From NCBI GenBank assembly GCA_016712345.1, contig JADJRH010000001.1, forward strand, positions 992,001-1,056,000: a stretch of DNA of 64,000 nt. The letters are read 5' to 3'. Shown in pieces: positions 7,481 to 17,900 of the stretch. Positions within the stretch are counted from its first letter, which is position 1. Each line of letters starts with the position of its first letter. The translations under genes and the position numbers were made by a program. This DNA is from Polyangiaceae bacterium. Its GTDB lineage: Bacteria; Myxococcota_A; Polyangia; Polyangiales; Polyangiaceae. Under the pieces are notes generated by a model, which had not been told where the DNA came from, searched no databases, and worked only from the letters and a program-made list of their open reading frames with translations.

Positions 7481-10400
7481 TTATTTGCCGCCCGCAGGCG
7501 GTTGAGGCGCGTTGGCTTTCGCTTCCAACGCGACCGTTTCGAGAATCGTTTTTCGGAGACGTTCGCGCCCCGCGGGGCTGCGATCGCGCGGCCGTTCAGA
7601 TAACAGCTTCGCAGCAACCGCTTGCGCCAAACGTTCGAGGGAAGTGTCGGCGAAGCCACCCAGGCGCTTGCGCAGTTTGGCCTCGATTTCAAGGCGATCC
7701 GCGTCGTTCGGCGGCACGTCGGCGCGGAGCATGGCGCGGTGCTTTTCCAAGAGCGCGAGCGTGTCTTTGTCGAGCGTCGATTCAAGGCCGAACCACACGC
7801 CCGTGAGGATCTGATCCATGGTGAGGCCGGGGGCCAAGTTGCGCTGTTCTGCCTCAATTCGAAGGCCACCGGGTAAATCCGCTTCCGTCGCAGCAGCTTC
7901 GAGATCGTTGTCTGCGCGCCGCAACACAATCACTTCACCGTCACGGGCGCCGAGAAGCGTGAGGGGATTGTGGGTCGTCACAACAAACGTCAGGCGTGGA
8001 AACAGGCGGCGCAGATCGTCGATCACGCGCATTTGCCAGCGCGGGTGAAGGTGCAAATCGATCTCGTCGACAAGCACAATGCCTTCCATCTGCTCGAAGA
8101 AATTGGGGCCAACAGGCTCTTTGGCGCGGTGCCGCATGTCGATCCAGCGCGCAACGAGGTCCACCACCCAACCGAGCATGGAGACGTAGCCGTCGCTCAG
8201 CCCGTCGAGCGAGGTGCGACCGATCGCCGGGCCTTCGAGAATGACCCCGTCGGCGCGAACATCCAACCTTGTGACGCCGGGAAGAAGGTTCTCCAGCTCC
8301 TTGCGAACCGCTTCAAAAAGCAACCGCTCAGAAACAGCGTCCTGCTCTTTAGAGGCCAAAGCTCGGCCCTGAAGCCATGTTTGCGCGTGAATCAGACTGG
8401 CCCCTTCGTCGAACAACGTTTCTACAGCTTCCCCCGGCCTGAACGACACGGCGCGCGCCGCGCCGCCGAGGGCCGAGCCGCGCCTGCATCCGTAAGCGAA
8501 AAGAAGCGGGCGCTCGGGCTTTGAATCCCCTTCAGACGTGACCTTGCCCTCAAACGTTTCGCTGGGTGGAGCGCCTGCATCTTGGGTAAATGTCCCTCTA
8601 AAATGGGCGTTGCTCGCACGCACTTCAACATGCGCCTGCTCGCGATCGTGGGCGATATAAGGCGCGCGGCTTGATTTGACCAATCCGGCCGCAAGTGCCG
8701 GATCCATTAAAGCGAGCGCAATGGAGCGAAGGATTGTTGTTTTTCCCGTTCCGTTTTCGCCGAGCAGCACAATCCAGCGGCCGGCCGTCGGCGCATCATG
8801 GAGCGGGAGCGTGAGGTAGCCGAGGGACCGAATGCCTTGAAGCTCGACAGCCTGAATGTGGGGGCTTGGGAGGCGAGGCGGCGGGCGCGATGAAACCGCT
8901 TTGGGCGGTGTTGGAAGGGGAAGGTCGAGGCGAAGCCACACCGTCGGATCCAGAAGGAGCGACGGCGCAGACCGTTGAGTACACACATTCGCAAGGGCGG
9001 CGGAGCGGATCGCTTCGGGCAGGGGAACGGGAAGGTGGAAGAGAGCGCGGGCGAAGAGATGGTGAGATCGAGCGCCTTGAACCGCATCGGCAACCCAACC
9101 AAGGTTGGAAGTGGCCGGGGAACGCTCGATGTCCGCGGCGAGGGCGTTTGCCATGTCGGCATCGTTTGGCGGCGACAGATCGCTCGACAGCCGCAGAATC
9201 CAGGCGTCCATGCGTGCGCTGGGGTCCGCGATCTCGGCCGGATTCCACGGAACATCGGCAAGGAAAATATCGGGCATGCCGTCGCCATGGATCATGCGGA
9301 GCAGCCACTCGCGGGTGGGGTCCGCCCGAAACAAGCCCAACAAGCGTTTGGCCTGGTTCGAACCCATCGTCCTGATCTCTTCGGTGGTGCTTTTGCGCAG
9401 CGCCTCGACATACGCACACCAATTGGCGTCGCGCGAACCGGAATCATCCGAGGGAAGTGGGATCCACGCCGCTTCTCTCGCAAGCTCCATCCACCGTCCC
9501 ACCACAGCGGCAGGTGGAAACGTCTCGGGCTCAAATGGCTTTTCAGTTAACGCGGTAAGGGCCACCGACGCCGAAAATCGCGTGAAATTCGCTGCCGCGT
9601 GGCGCATCCCGGCAGCAAGAAACCCGCGTGAAACACCGTACAGTAACGCCACATCGAAAGGGAAGCGCCCATTGAGAGGCTCCCGAGAAAGATCCATCGG
9701 TAGATCCTGCTCCAGAGCAACGCCTTCGTTGCACCAGGCTGCCTCCCATTTGGCCCAATCGCCCGCAGTTCCAAGTCGGGAAGATGAGCCAGAAACCAAG
9801 CGTGCAAGGGCCGAAAGGCCCAAAGGTGTTTTCGCTTGGGCCAGGCAGATCGACAAGACCCACGGAAGGTCGAACAAATCGGGAACCCAATCGCTCACCT
9901 CTGAGGCTTCAGCAAGCCAGTTGAGGACCGATGCGAGGGTTTGAGGAAAGGGGTGGACGCTGAAGACGAACGCCCCAAAAAAAACACGCCATTGGGGTGG
10001 TATCGCCGCACCTTGAGCGAGGAGGGCACCCACCCAAGCGTCGTCCACATTCGCGAACTCGGGCTGGTTCCGCAGAGGATTGTCAACAGAGCTGACTAAC
10101 TCGACCCGCCCCTGGGGAACACTGGCTGCGGATGGGTCCGAAGAACGGACGCGCACATCTTGGCGCTTTCCGAAGAACTCGCCGCGGTTGATCTGACGGA
10201 AAGCGCACCAAAACCAAAGCGGCGTCGCCTCATCCCAGGAACCTTTGTCCCCCCAAGAGCGCCAGCTCCAGCGACTCAGTGCTTTTGGCGAGAACGAGCC
10301 GAGATTTTGCGAGATCTTTCGCAGGAGCCATGCCCCAACTTGGAGCCACTTTTGAGAAGCCAACTCCACAACAGAACGCTGCGTCTCCGCGTCGGCCGGC

Positions 10401-12439
10401 CACAATCGATCTCCCAACGTTTGCGCCCAGGCGCGACCCTTGTTCGCGGGCTCCACAACACAAAGCCACCAGGCCATTCGATTTGCGGGCGCTTCAGCGC
10501 TCGTTTCCAACGCCGCTTGAAGGGCCTCGGGCGCCAGCCGATCCAGCACATCCGTCATGCGCAACAGCCAAGCGCTCGGGGGCAACGAAAGGAGCGCAAG
10601 GGCCGACGAAACAAGGCGATCTCGAAGTTTTTTGGCGCGTTTCGCAAACCCCTCTTCCAATAGGTCGAGAGCAAGTTCCGCAGCGCGGACAACAATCTCG
10701 GGCTCCACGGTTTCAGGCGGTTGGCAGAGGTCGGCAATGGTGTCGCGCAGGTGCCAAAACTCGGTGAGAGCTTCACACTTGCTCGCCGCAAAAAGGAGCA
10801 CGTTGCGAAACGACGGGGCCCAAGGGATCTGCGCCAAACGCGCCGCCACAGAGGCTTCTTTGCCTGAAAGCAGAGCTTCCGCCGCGAGGTACTCCTGAAG
10901 GCTGCGCAGCTCAAACCCAAAGCGATCCGGCTCTTCTTCAACGCGTACGAGCAAAACAAGGCGTTCGGTAGCGGCGGCGATCACATCGCTCACGAGGCGC
11001 GAGCGGTGGGGCTCTTCCACTACTTCGGCGAAGATCACGTCGGCGATCTCGTGCAACTCGCCGCGCGTAAGGAGCGAGCGGCTCTCGGTGCCTCGCTCGG
11101 ATTCGGCCTGAAGGCGCAACGCGACCCGACGGTGGAGCGCATCGATCTGAGGGCGATGTTCGCGAAGCAGGACCGCAGCGGTGTGCGGTTTTTCGAGTTC
11201 GCGATGGTAGAGCACGCGGTAGTGCTCATCAAAAAGGCGCCACCGATGTTCGGGCAAAGGACCAAGTGCTTCGACCAAGAGCACCGTGAGCGCCACGTGC
11301 AAGGGGGCTGTGAGCAAATGCGCCGTGTTCGGTTGCTGCCACGCGTCGGCAATTCGCTGCTCCACCCGCTCACATTGCTCGGGATCGCTCGAATATTTTT
11401 GGGCGGCGAGACGGGATGCGTAAAACAGCGAGCGCTTTTTGCTGAGCGGTAACAAGCTCCACTGTTCAAACCCTTTTAGATCCAAACGCGTGAGCGAGGG
11501 GCGCGACGTGAGCAGCACGTGGAGGTCGGCTTCGCCAAAAGTGGCGCACAACGCTTCGACGTTGGAAAGCACATCGGTGCGGGCTTGGGATTCTGAAACT
11601 TCGTCGAGACCGTCGAACACAAAGAGCGACGGGACAGCCTGCAACACAGCGCCGAGATCCGCGCTTTCCACTCTGCGCGCGGTGCGTTTTGTGATGCGGT
11701 GGCAAAGGTACACAACGAGGTTGGGTACACCTTCGGGCGGCGCGGAAAGGTTCGCCGGTTCGCTGCACCATGCCGCAAAGTCGCTCAACAAAACGCGAAA
11801 CGGGAGGCGAGGTTCGGCAAGAGCGATCCCTTGAGCCTGCGCTTCTTTTTGAGTGGATGCTCGCAGCTCCGCGGTGCCGGCGCTGCGCACCAGATCGGCG
11901 CGATACAGCTGACACAAAAATTGACCAAGCGTAGATTTCCCCTGGCCGGGCCCACCCGTGAGCAGAAGCCTTTTGCCACGCTTCGGCGATTGAGAGTCGC
12001 CATCTTGGCCGAATGGATCCTGTGGGCGCGACCCATCCACGTGCGGAGGGACGTTCGCGCCGAAGGTTGCCAAAAAACCTGGCGCAAGAGGCGTGGTGCG
12101 TTCCGCTATTTCGTCCGCGGGAGCGAGATGGAGAGGGCGCTCCCACGACCGCGCGAGCACCGTCTCGCGCGTGAGAGCGCCTGAGCTTTCACTCGATCCG
12201 GATTGCCGCGCGCCAGGGGAAGTCGCCCCCACTTCCAAGTCCACAAACACGTGGGCGAGCGGAATTCGATCCTCACCCTTATGGCCCGCTTGAGCGAGGC
12301 GGCTCCACTGCTCGGCGATCAGCTCTTTTTCAAAAAACGCGAGCAGCACATCGGCCAAGTCGGCGCGCACCAGCCGCTCGCGGAGCGGCGCGAGACGTTC
12401 GGCCAGCCAGTCGGTCTGCGATGCGCCGCTTTCACTCAT
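7481..12439 (-). CDS. NACHT/STAND NTPase fused to a PtuA-like AAA ATPase
   Basis: This 1652-residue protein has two P-loop modules. N-terminal NACHT-like: Walker A TGGPGQGKST (161-170), Walker B SLFVFDGLDEVSE (271-283), sensor-like VLLTSRPSL (308-316). A helical, Trp- and Leu-rich region of about 850 residues follows, as in STAND sensor arms. C-terminal ABC/OLD-like ATPase: Walker A LLGENGTGKTT (about 1225), signature LSDGYVSML (about 1416), Walker B GIVLVDEIDLHLHP (about 1458) and H-loop VVTTHNPLTLL. The C-terminal part matches PtuA of Septu in layout, and the next gene is a PtuB-like HNH nuclease. I infer a phage-defence system in which STAND sensing is built into the Septu ATPase. The fusion is continuous, with no frame break. 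Confidence 0.8.
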   Translation of the reverse strand: MSESGASQTDWLAERLAPLRERLVRADLADVLLAFFEKELIAEQWSRLAQAGHKGEDRIPLAHVFVDLEVGATSPGARQSGSSESSGALTRETVLARSWERPLHLAPADEIAERTTPLAPGFLATFGANVPPHVDGSRPQDPFGQDGDSQSPKRGKRLLLTGGPGQGKSTLGQFLCQLYRADLVRSAGTAELRASTQKEAQAQGIALAEPRLPFRVLLSDFAAWCSEPANLSAPPEGVPNLVVYLCHRITKRTARRVESADLGAVLQAVPSLFVFDGLDEVSESQARTDVLSNVEALCATFGEADLHVLLTSRPSLTRLDLKGFEQWSLLPLSKKRSLFYASRLAAQKYSSDPEQCERVEQRIADAWQQPNTAHLLTAPLHVALTVLLVEALGPLPEHRWRLFDEHYRVLYHRELEKPHTAAVLLREHRPQIDALHRRVALRLQAESERGTESRSLLTRGELHEIADVIFAEVVEEPHRSRLVSDVIAAATERLVLLVRVEEEPDRFGFELRSLQEYLAAEALLSGKEASVAARLAQIPWAPSFRNVLLFAASKCEALTEFWHLRDTIADLCQPPETVEPEIVVRAAELALDLLEEGFAKRAKKLRDRLVSSALALLSLPPSAWLLRMTDVLDRLAPEALQAALETSAEAPANRMAWWLCVVEPANKGRAWAQTLGDRLWPADAETQRSVVELASQKWLQVGAWLLRKISQNLGSFSPKALSRWSWRSWGDKGSWDEATPLWFWCAFRQINRGEFFGKRQDVRVRSSDPSAASVPQGRVELVSSVDNPLRNQPEFANVDDAWVGALLAQGAAIPPQWRVFFGAFVFSVHPFPQTLASVLNWLAEASEVSDWVPDLFDLPWVLSICLAQAKTPLGLSALARLVSGSSSRLGTAGDWAKWEAAWCNEGVALEQDLPMDLSREPLNGRFPFDVALLYGVSRGFLAAGMRHAAANFTRFSASVALTALTEKPFEPETFPPAAVVGRWMELAREAAWIPLPSDDSGSRDANWCAYVEALRKSTTEEIRTMGSNQAKRLLGLFRADPTREWLLRMIHGDGMPDIFLADVPWNPAEIADPSARMDAWILRLSSDLSPPNDADMANALAADIERSPATSNLGWVADAVQGARSHHLFARALFHLPVPLPEAIRSAALANVCTQRSAPSLLLDPTVWLRLDLPLPTPPKAVSSRPPPRLPSPHIQAVELQGIRSLGYLTLPLHDAPTAGRWIVLLGENGTGKTTILRSIALALMDPALAAGLVKSSRAPYIAHDREQAHVEVRASNAHFRGTFTQDAGAPPSETFEGKVTSEGDSKPERPLLFAYGCRRGSALGGAARAVSFRPGEAVETLFDEGASLIHAQTWLQGRALASKEQDAVSERLLFEAVRKELENLLPGVTRLDVRADGVILEGPAIGRTSLDGLSDGYVSMLGWVVDLVARWIDMRHRAKEPVGPNFFEQMEGIVLVDEIDLHLHPRWQMRVIDDLRRLFPRLTFVVTTHNPLTLLGARDGEVIVLRRADNDLEAAATEADLPGGLRIEAEQRNLAPGLTMDQILTGVWFGLESTLDKDTLALLEKHRAMLRADVPPNDADRLEIEAKLRKRLGGFADTSLERLAQAVAAKLLSERPRDRSPAGRERLRKTILETVALEAKANAPQPPAGGK

Positions 12440-12561
12440 CGCTCACCCAAATCTTCGCGAGCCCCACGAGTTACCGAAGGGCGAAGGCCGCGCACGATAC
12501 CACCCCCTGTGTCCTCGCAACACTTTTCGAGAAAGACTCGCCTGCGCGGGCCACATCCAAA

Positions 12562-12691
12562 GCCGCAACTCCAGACGCCTGGAGCCGCAACTCCACACGT
12601 CCAGAGGCGCAACTCCATACGTCTGGAGTTGTTCGAGCCTTTCGAAAACCGCGCACCCTCGCTACCGTCGATGGCCGGAGAAAAGCCCCCA
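12562..12691 (+). repeat. palindromic triple repeat plus conserved tail, copy 2 (between the cassettes)
   Basis: The same three 22-bp units as copy 1 (12562-12628), then about 60 bp (TGTTCGAGCCTTTCGAAAAC onward) that recur almost base for base in copy 3. The tail runs to the ATG of the next gene, so it may act as that gene's leader. With the NACHT gene ATG at 12439 this is the non-coding gap between the two divergent cassettes. Confidence 0.9.
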
Positions 12692-13419
12692 TGCCCGGCA
12701 AAACAACGAGCAGCGCAACCCCCGCAAAAAAGAAAACGGCCATCGAGAAGCCCGCCGCCAAGAAGTCGGTCGCCAAGAAGCCGGCAACGCCCTCGGTGGC
12801 AAGTGAAGTGGCTCAGATCGCATCGGCGGCTGTGCGCCGCGCCGAGGAATTGATCGCCCTGATCGAGAGGCGCAAGGCCACCATTACCGAAAGCTTCTAC
12901 GAAATCGGCAAGGCCCTCAAAGAGCTTCAACAGAAAAAACTGTACGCCTCCCTCGGGTACAAATCGTTTGACGCCATGCTGCGCGCGCGAGGCGTATTTG
13001 GCGTCACGCAAGCCGGCAAACTCATCCAAATCGTCTCCACCGTTCCCGTCAAAACGGCCTTGCAACTCGGCCCCGAAAAGGCCTTTGCGCTCGTTCGATA
13101 CGCCGCCGCAACCCCAGAACTAGACACGCCTGAAACGCTCGTTACAAGCGGCGCCAAAATCGGAAAAACATCCGCTTCCGCAGCCAGCGTGCGAGAAATC
13201 ACCGAAGCCACAAAACAGGTGCGCGCCAAAGCCAAAAACAAAAAGGTCGATCCGCAAGAAGTCGAAGCCGAACGAACGGCCGGTCAGGGCCGCACCTGGC
13301 TCAAAGCGCATGGCGTCAAGGGCGGCGAGGTGCTTTCACGCCGCACGAAACAAGGCTTTCGCGTCTTCATCGAACTGCCGGTCGCCGCCGCCGGCCTTCT
13401 TTTCGCGAAGAAGGTCTAA
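12691..13419 (+). CDS. basic DUF3102-like helical protein
   Basis: The 242-residue product begins at ATG 12691 with an Ala/Lys/Pro-rich, histone-like tail (PAKKKTAIEKPAAKKSVAKK, about residues 9-30). The core has the pattern ESFYEIGKALKELQQKKLYA, LGYKSFDAMLRARGVFGVTQAGKLIQI, resembling DUF3102-type helical domains of phage and plasmid proteins that may bind DNA. A second helical part (SAASVREITEATKQVRAKAK) and a basic C-terminus follow. A longer frame back to 12421 only translates the repeat element. The basic tail suggests nucleic-acid binding. It is the first gene of the plus-strand cassette, and its role with the two downstream ATPases is unknown. Confidence 0.6.
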   Translation: MPGKTTSSATPAKKKTAIEKPAAKKSVAKKPATPSVASEVAQIASAAVRRAEELIALIERRKATITESFYEIGKALKELQQKKLYASLGYKSFDAMLRARGVFGVTQAGKLIQIVSTVPVKTALQLGPEKAFALVRYAAATPELDTPETLVTSGAKIGKTSASAASVREITEATKQVRAKAKNKKVDPQEVEAERTAGQGRTWLKAHGVKGGEVLSRRTKQGFRVFIELPVAAAGLLFAKKV

Positions 13420-13683
13420 ACCAAACCGCCGTTGCGTACACACTCGTTGCGTACACATCGGGGCGAGCAGGCTGCTGAGTACACATCGGCCCGGCCGTCG
13501 CGCTCGTCGCGTACGCATTGAAGGCCACCGTCGCGCCCCTTGTGCACACCTTCACGTGACGGCGAACGTGTCTCAAACATCTCGGCGCAACTGAATCGGC
13601 AACGATCAAACAAAACTGTTTGACAACAAATCCGTCGTACGACAAGTTTGTCGTCAAACAAATTTGTTTGTTCAGAGAACCCC
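13420..13683. promoter_or_regulatory. intergenic region with GTACACA repeats and stacked palindromes
   Basis: The first 80 bp hold three GTACACA motifs preceded by GC or GA (about 13437, 13453 and 13480). The last 70 bp are AT-richer and carry perfect palindromes: TCAAACA-AAAC-TGTTTGA (13606-13623), GTCGTACGAC (13634-13643), GACAA-GT-TTGTC (13641-13652) and CAAACAAATTTGTTTG (13655-13670), 14 bp before the next ATG. Such stacking suggests a tightly controlled promoter. No gene is seen here. Confidence 0.6.
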
Positions 13684-14922
13684 ATGGTTGCGGTAAAAGT
13701 TGGAGCGGCTGTCATCGGAGACGATTTTTTTAATCGAGAGGCGGAGCAGCGCCGGCTTTGGCAACACTTTGAGACAGACCATGTGCTCCTTCTTGCGCCG
13801 CGCCGTGTGGGCAAAACCTCCCTGATGCTGAAGCTCTCGGACGACGCTGCGGACAAGGGTTTTTTGGCCGCGTACGTCACTGTTGAAAGTGCCACCGACG
13901 AGATGGGGTTTGTAATGAAGTTGCTCGATGGCGCGCGATCCCTCGACAAGTCAAAGTCGTGGCTCAAGTCACTGGCCAATCTCGCGTCTGGCGCTCAGAA
14001 GGCCGTGCGAAATGCGGTTCGAAAGGGCGGGCCTGTTGAATTTCGCGATCCCACCGCCGAACCTTGGGGGACGCTCGGCCAAAAAGTGGCGACGGAACTC
14101 CACAAACTCGCCGCCAAAAACAACAAACGGTTGCTGCTTCTCGTCGACGAAGTGCCTGTGTTTGTCCTTCAGCTCTTAAAACTCGATCCATCGGGTGACC
14201 GCGCCCGCACGTTTCTTCACTGGTTCAGAGAGCTTCGGCAGACGCCTGAATTTATCGGCACAGTCCGATGGTTGGTCACGGGCTCCATCGGGCTCGACAA
14301 CATCGCGCGACGCATGGGCCTCACCCGCACCATCAACGACTTTTACATGTTCAATGATCTGGGTGCATTCACCGAAGAACACGCCCGAACCTTCCTCGGT
14401 GTTTTGTCCGAAAGCGTGAATCTACCCATGGATGAACCCACCATGAAAAGGTTCCTGGAGCGGGTGGGTTGGCTGATCCCTTTCCACTTGCAAGTGCTGT
14501 TTTCGGCGCTGCTCGACGAGCGAGGCCAGGGAAAAGCGATGGCACCTGAATTGGTTGACGTTGTGTACAAACGGCTGGTCGATCGCGGACACTACTTTGA
14601 TCACTGGGTAGAACGCCAGCGCGAAGAGCTTCAAGCGCCGGACGATCAGCACGCCATCCACCTCTTGACGGCGGCGGCTCGCCCGCCGGAAGGCGCACTC
14701 CACTCCACGCTTGAAGTTGTTCTCGGCCACCAAATCGCAGACGTTGACGCCCGCGATCAAAAGCTGAGGTACCTCCTCGATGTCCTCCAGAGTGATGGAT
14801 ATCTGGTGACCGCCGAGGGGCGGTATCGCTTCCGCTCCCCGATGTTGCGCGACTTTTGGCTCCATCGCTCTGGATCTGCCAACCCCTCCGGTTCAAACGG
14901 CGCCGAAAGGGCCAAGCGATGA
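13684..14922 (+). CDS. P-loop ATPase (ATPase_2/COG1672-like)
   Basis: The 412-residue protein has Walker A LLAPRRVGKTS (about 37-46) and Walker B RLLLLVDEVPVF (149-160), followed by VTGSIGLDNIARRMG, as in the ATPase_2/STAND-related clade of bacterial and archaeal ATPases. The C-terminal third (LRYLLDVLQSDGYLVTAEGRYRFRSPMLRDFW) looks like a winged helix with the clade's typical final FRSPMLRDFW motif. ATG 13684 is preferred over an in-frame TTG at 13648 that would lie inside the palindromes. Its stop overlaps the next start (ATGA, 14919-14922), so the two ATPases are probably made together. A sensor or regulatory ATPase in a conflict system is my inference. Confidence 0.75.
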   Translation: MVAVKVGAAVIGDDFFNREAEQRRLWQHFETDHVLLLAPRRVGKTSLMLKLSDDAADKGFLAAYVTVESATDEMGFVMKLLDGARSLDKSKSWLKSLANLASGAQKAVRNAVRKGGPVEFRDPTAEPWGTLGQKVATELHKLAAKNNKRLLLLVDEVPVFVLQLLKLDPSGDRARTFLHWFRELRQTPEFIGTVRWLVTGSIGLDNIARRMGLTRTINDFYMFNDLGAFTEEHARTFLGVLSESVNLPMDEPTMKRFLERVGWLIPFHLQVLFSALLDERGQGKAMAPELVDVVYKRLVDRGHYFDHWVERQREELQAPDDQHAIHLLTAAARPPEGALHSTLEVVLGHQIADVDARDQKLRYLLDVLQSDGYLVTAEGRYRFRSPMLRDFWLHRSGSANPSGSNGAERAKR

Positions 14923-17900
14923 AACTGCCTCTTCGCGGCGTGGCCGTATACAACCCGGCTCTGTTGAGCAAAGACGAGCTGCTGGCTCAGTTCGTTGCGC
15001 GCAAAACAACGCTCGAAACAATCCTTTCAGAACTTCGATCGGAGGCGCGACCCAACCACTGGGTGCTCATTGGGCCGCGTGGGATGGGGAAGACAACCCT
15101 CCTTCGAAGAATCTACTTTGCCGTCGACGAAGAGCCAACGTTGTCAAAACAGTGGATCGCTCTGCCCTTCCCCGAGGAGCAATACAACCTGGCCCGCCTT
15201 TCAGACTTTTATCTGAATTGCATAGATGCCCTCGCTGACGCGCTCACGCACTCGGGTAGAGTTGCGGAGGCCCAGGCACTCGACAAGGCCAGAGATGCCC
15301 TGTCCGGCCCGCCCGGCGCAAGCGAGGATGAACAAGCGGCGGCCGCGCGGGATCTCCTGCTTTCGTGGGCCGATAAGCTCCATCGCAAGCTGCTCCTTCT
15401 TGTGGACAACGTGGAGATGGTGCTCGACCGATTGCACTCTTCCCAATGGAAGCTCCGCGAATTGCTGGGGCACGACAATCGACTCTGCCTGATTGGCGCA
15501 AGCGCAAGCGCTCCAGAATCCACGTTTGAGTACAAACAGGCTTTTTATGAGTTCTTCCGTTTTTGCGAGCTGCGCCCCCTTGATGAAACCGAAGCTCGGG
15601 AGCTGCTCTTGCACCTCGCCCGTGTGCGCGGAGCCAAAGAAATTGAGCGCATTCTAACCGACGAGCCGGCCCGCATTCGCACGTTGTTCACATTGTCAGG
15701 TGGCAACCCCCGGACGCTGGTGCAGCTCTATGCTGTTTTTTCCCAGTCGTCCGACGGCGACGCTCGGTCGGACCTGGAGCGGCTGTTGGACGAGTGTACA
15801 CCCATCTACAAGGCCAGGTTTGAGGCGCTCAGCGTGCAAGGCCAACAAATCGTCGATGCTGTGGCCCTCCACTGGCACCCCGTGATGGCTGGGGAAGTCG
15901 CCGCCATCACGCGCCTGGATGTGAACGTTGTAACATCCCAGCTCAGCCGCCTGCTCAAAGAAGGCGTTTTAGAAGCGGTTGAGGCAGCGGAGGGAACGCG
16001 GAAGGCCTACCAAATAGCGGAGCGCTTTTTCAACATTTGGTACTTGATGCGGGCCGGCCGGCGCCAGCGGCAGCGCCTTGTGTGGTTGGTCGAGTTTTTA
16101 CGCCTTTTCTACAATCACGAGCTGCTCGCGCATGCCCGCACAACGCTTGGGCGGGCGGCAACCCGCGAGCCCGGAACGTTGTTGAGGGACGGGGAGTACA
16201 GAATGGCGCTCGCTCAGGTCGTGGAAGATCGGGCGTTGCGGCGGGCCCTTGTGAGTTCTGCCGTGCAGCCATGGGCCGAGTTGGAAGGTCATGGGGAGAA
16301 ACTTGGGGAGCTGTTGGAGCTGGCCCCCACCGAGATAGCCGCAAAGCCTATTGCCGACAGACACACGGCGATGGCCAACCTGCACAAGAAGGTGCTGCAA
16401 GCGCACGTCAAAAAGAAAGGTTGGGATGCCGAGGCTTTCTGGGAGTTGCTTGGAGGTTCACTGGTTCCGTTGGAGAGTAAGGTTTCGATGGTGGAGCACC
16501 TCCCCAACGTTCCTTCCAAAACGGTGGACGCCTGGATCTCCCAACTGCGGCTCGAAACGCAGAAGGCGAGAAAGACCGTTCGTAGTGACGTGGCGGTGAA
16601 TGCGCTTCAGCGAGCGCTTCGCGAAGGGTATTTGGACGGGTTGACCGACGTGGAAGGGGCTGAAGCAGCCGCCCTTTCGTTTGGGTGTCCCGAGTTGCGC
16701 ACACTTGTGGTGGCAAACGCGTTGCTGTTGATAAAGAACCCCACCCCGGCTGACCTTCAGCCTTTGGAAAAGGCGCTGCAAGCTGGTTCAACCCTGGCCT
16801 ACGGCTGGTTTGCTTGCGCCGTGGTCCGGGAAAGGGTGAAACAAGTAGATGGCGCCGAAGAAGCGTATCGAAAATGCCTTGAACTCGATCCTGATGATGC
16901 AGTCGCGTGGCGGAAGTTCGGTGTTCTCCTGTTTGTGGATCGTGAGCCGCCAAATCTCGAAGGAGCGGAAACCGCTCTTCGAAAAGCGCTTTCACTCGAC
17001 AAGACAGACCCCAATTCTTGGTATTGGCTTGGAAAGATCTTGTCAGAGCGTGGACACGCCACAAAGGGGGCCGAAAAGGCGTATCAGCAAGCGATTAAGC
17101 TCGATGGATCGGATCCCTCGTATTGGTGCGCGTTGGGTGAACTTCTGTCCTCCGATCAACCGGAAGCGGCCGAAAAAGCTCTTCGAAAGGCCACGAACCT
17201 TGCGCCAAACGAGGGTGCGATGTGGGATTCACTCGCTGACTTTTTGCAAGGTCAGAAACGATATGGCGAAGCGGAAGATGCCTACCGGCGGGCCACATCG
17301 GCTGAGACTCCCTACGAATGGGCGTGGCTCAGTTTGGGCCGGATGCTGGATGAACATCTTCAAAAACTTGACGAAGCCGAACAAGCGTATCGCCGAGCTT
17401 TGGCATTTGACCCATCGCGTCCGCACGCCCTCTTCTGGCTCACCACGTTGCGTCACGAACGTGGCTTGATCGACGCTGAAACAGAAACACTCGCCCGCGA
17501 GCTGGTCCGGGTGAAGCCTGACCGAGGCAACAAACTTCTTCTGGCAAGCGTCCTTGTTCGCCGGGGCTTCTGGGATGAGCCTGTTCAGCTTGCAGAAGCC
17601 ACCCTCCACACCGCCACGCCAGAAGAAATCGATAAGGTTTGGGGTATGGTCGTTCGGTTCTTTTCGGACATCGTCCATTCAAAGGGCGCACCCGTCGCCT
17701 TGACTCTCCTAGAAAAAGTGGGCCTCTCCGAACGTTGGCTGCCTCTTCAAGCGGCGCTCATGGGCCTTCGAGATGGCCCGCGCGCCCTTGCGGCGTTTGC
17801 CCCCGAAGTTCGCCGCCCGGCAGAAGCCCTCCTGCTGTACCTCCAACCCAAAGCGCCGTCCCCAACGGCCTCTGCATCCCCCCAACCGCCCGCAAAAGCC

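Noticed and set aside
6651..12439. Retron interpretation of the HNH gene (TIGR02646 HNH proteins also occur with retron Ec78)
   Set aside because: No reverse transcriptase gene or msr/msd-like RNA region was seen next to it; the ATPase-HNH order fits Septu better.
12421..12690. N-terminal extension of the DUF3102-like gene back to 12421
   Set aside because: The extension translates repeat copy 2 and overlaps the NACHT gene start; the ATG at 12691 fits the family-like sequence.
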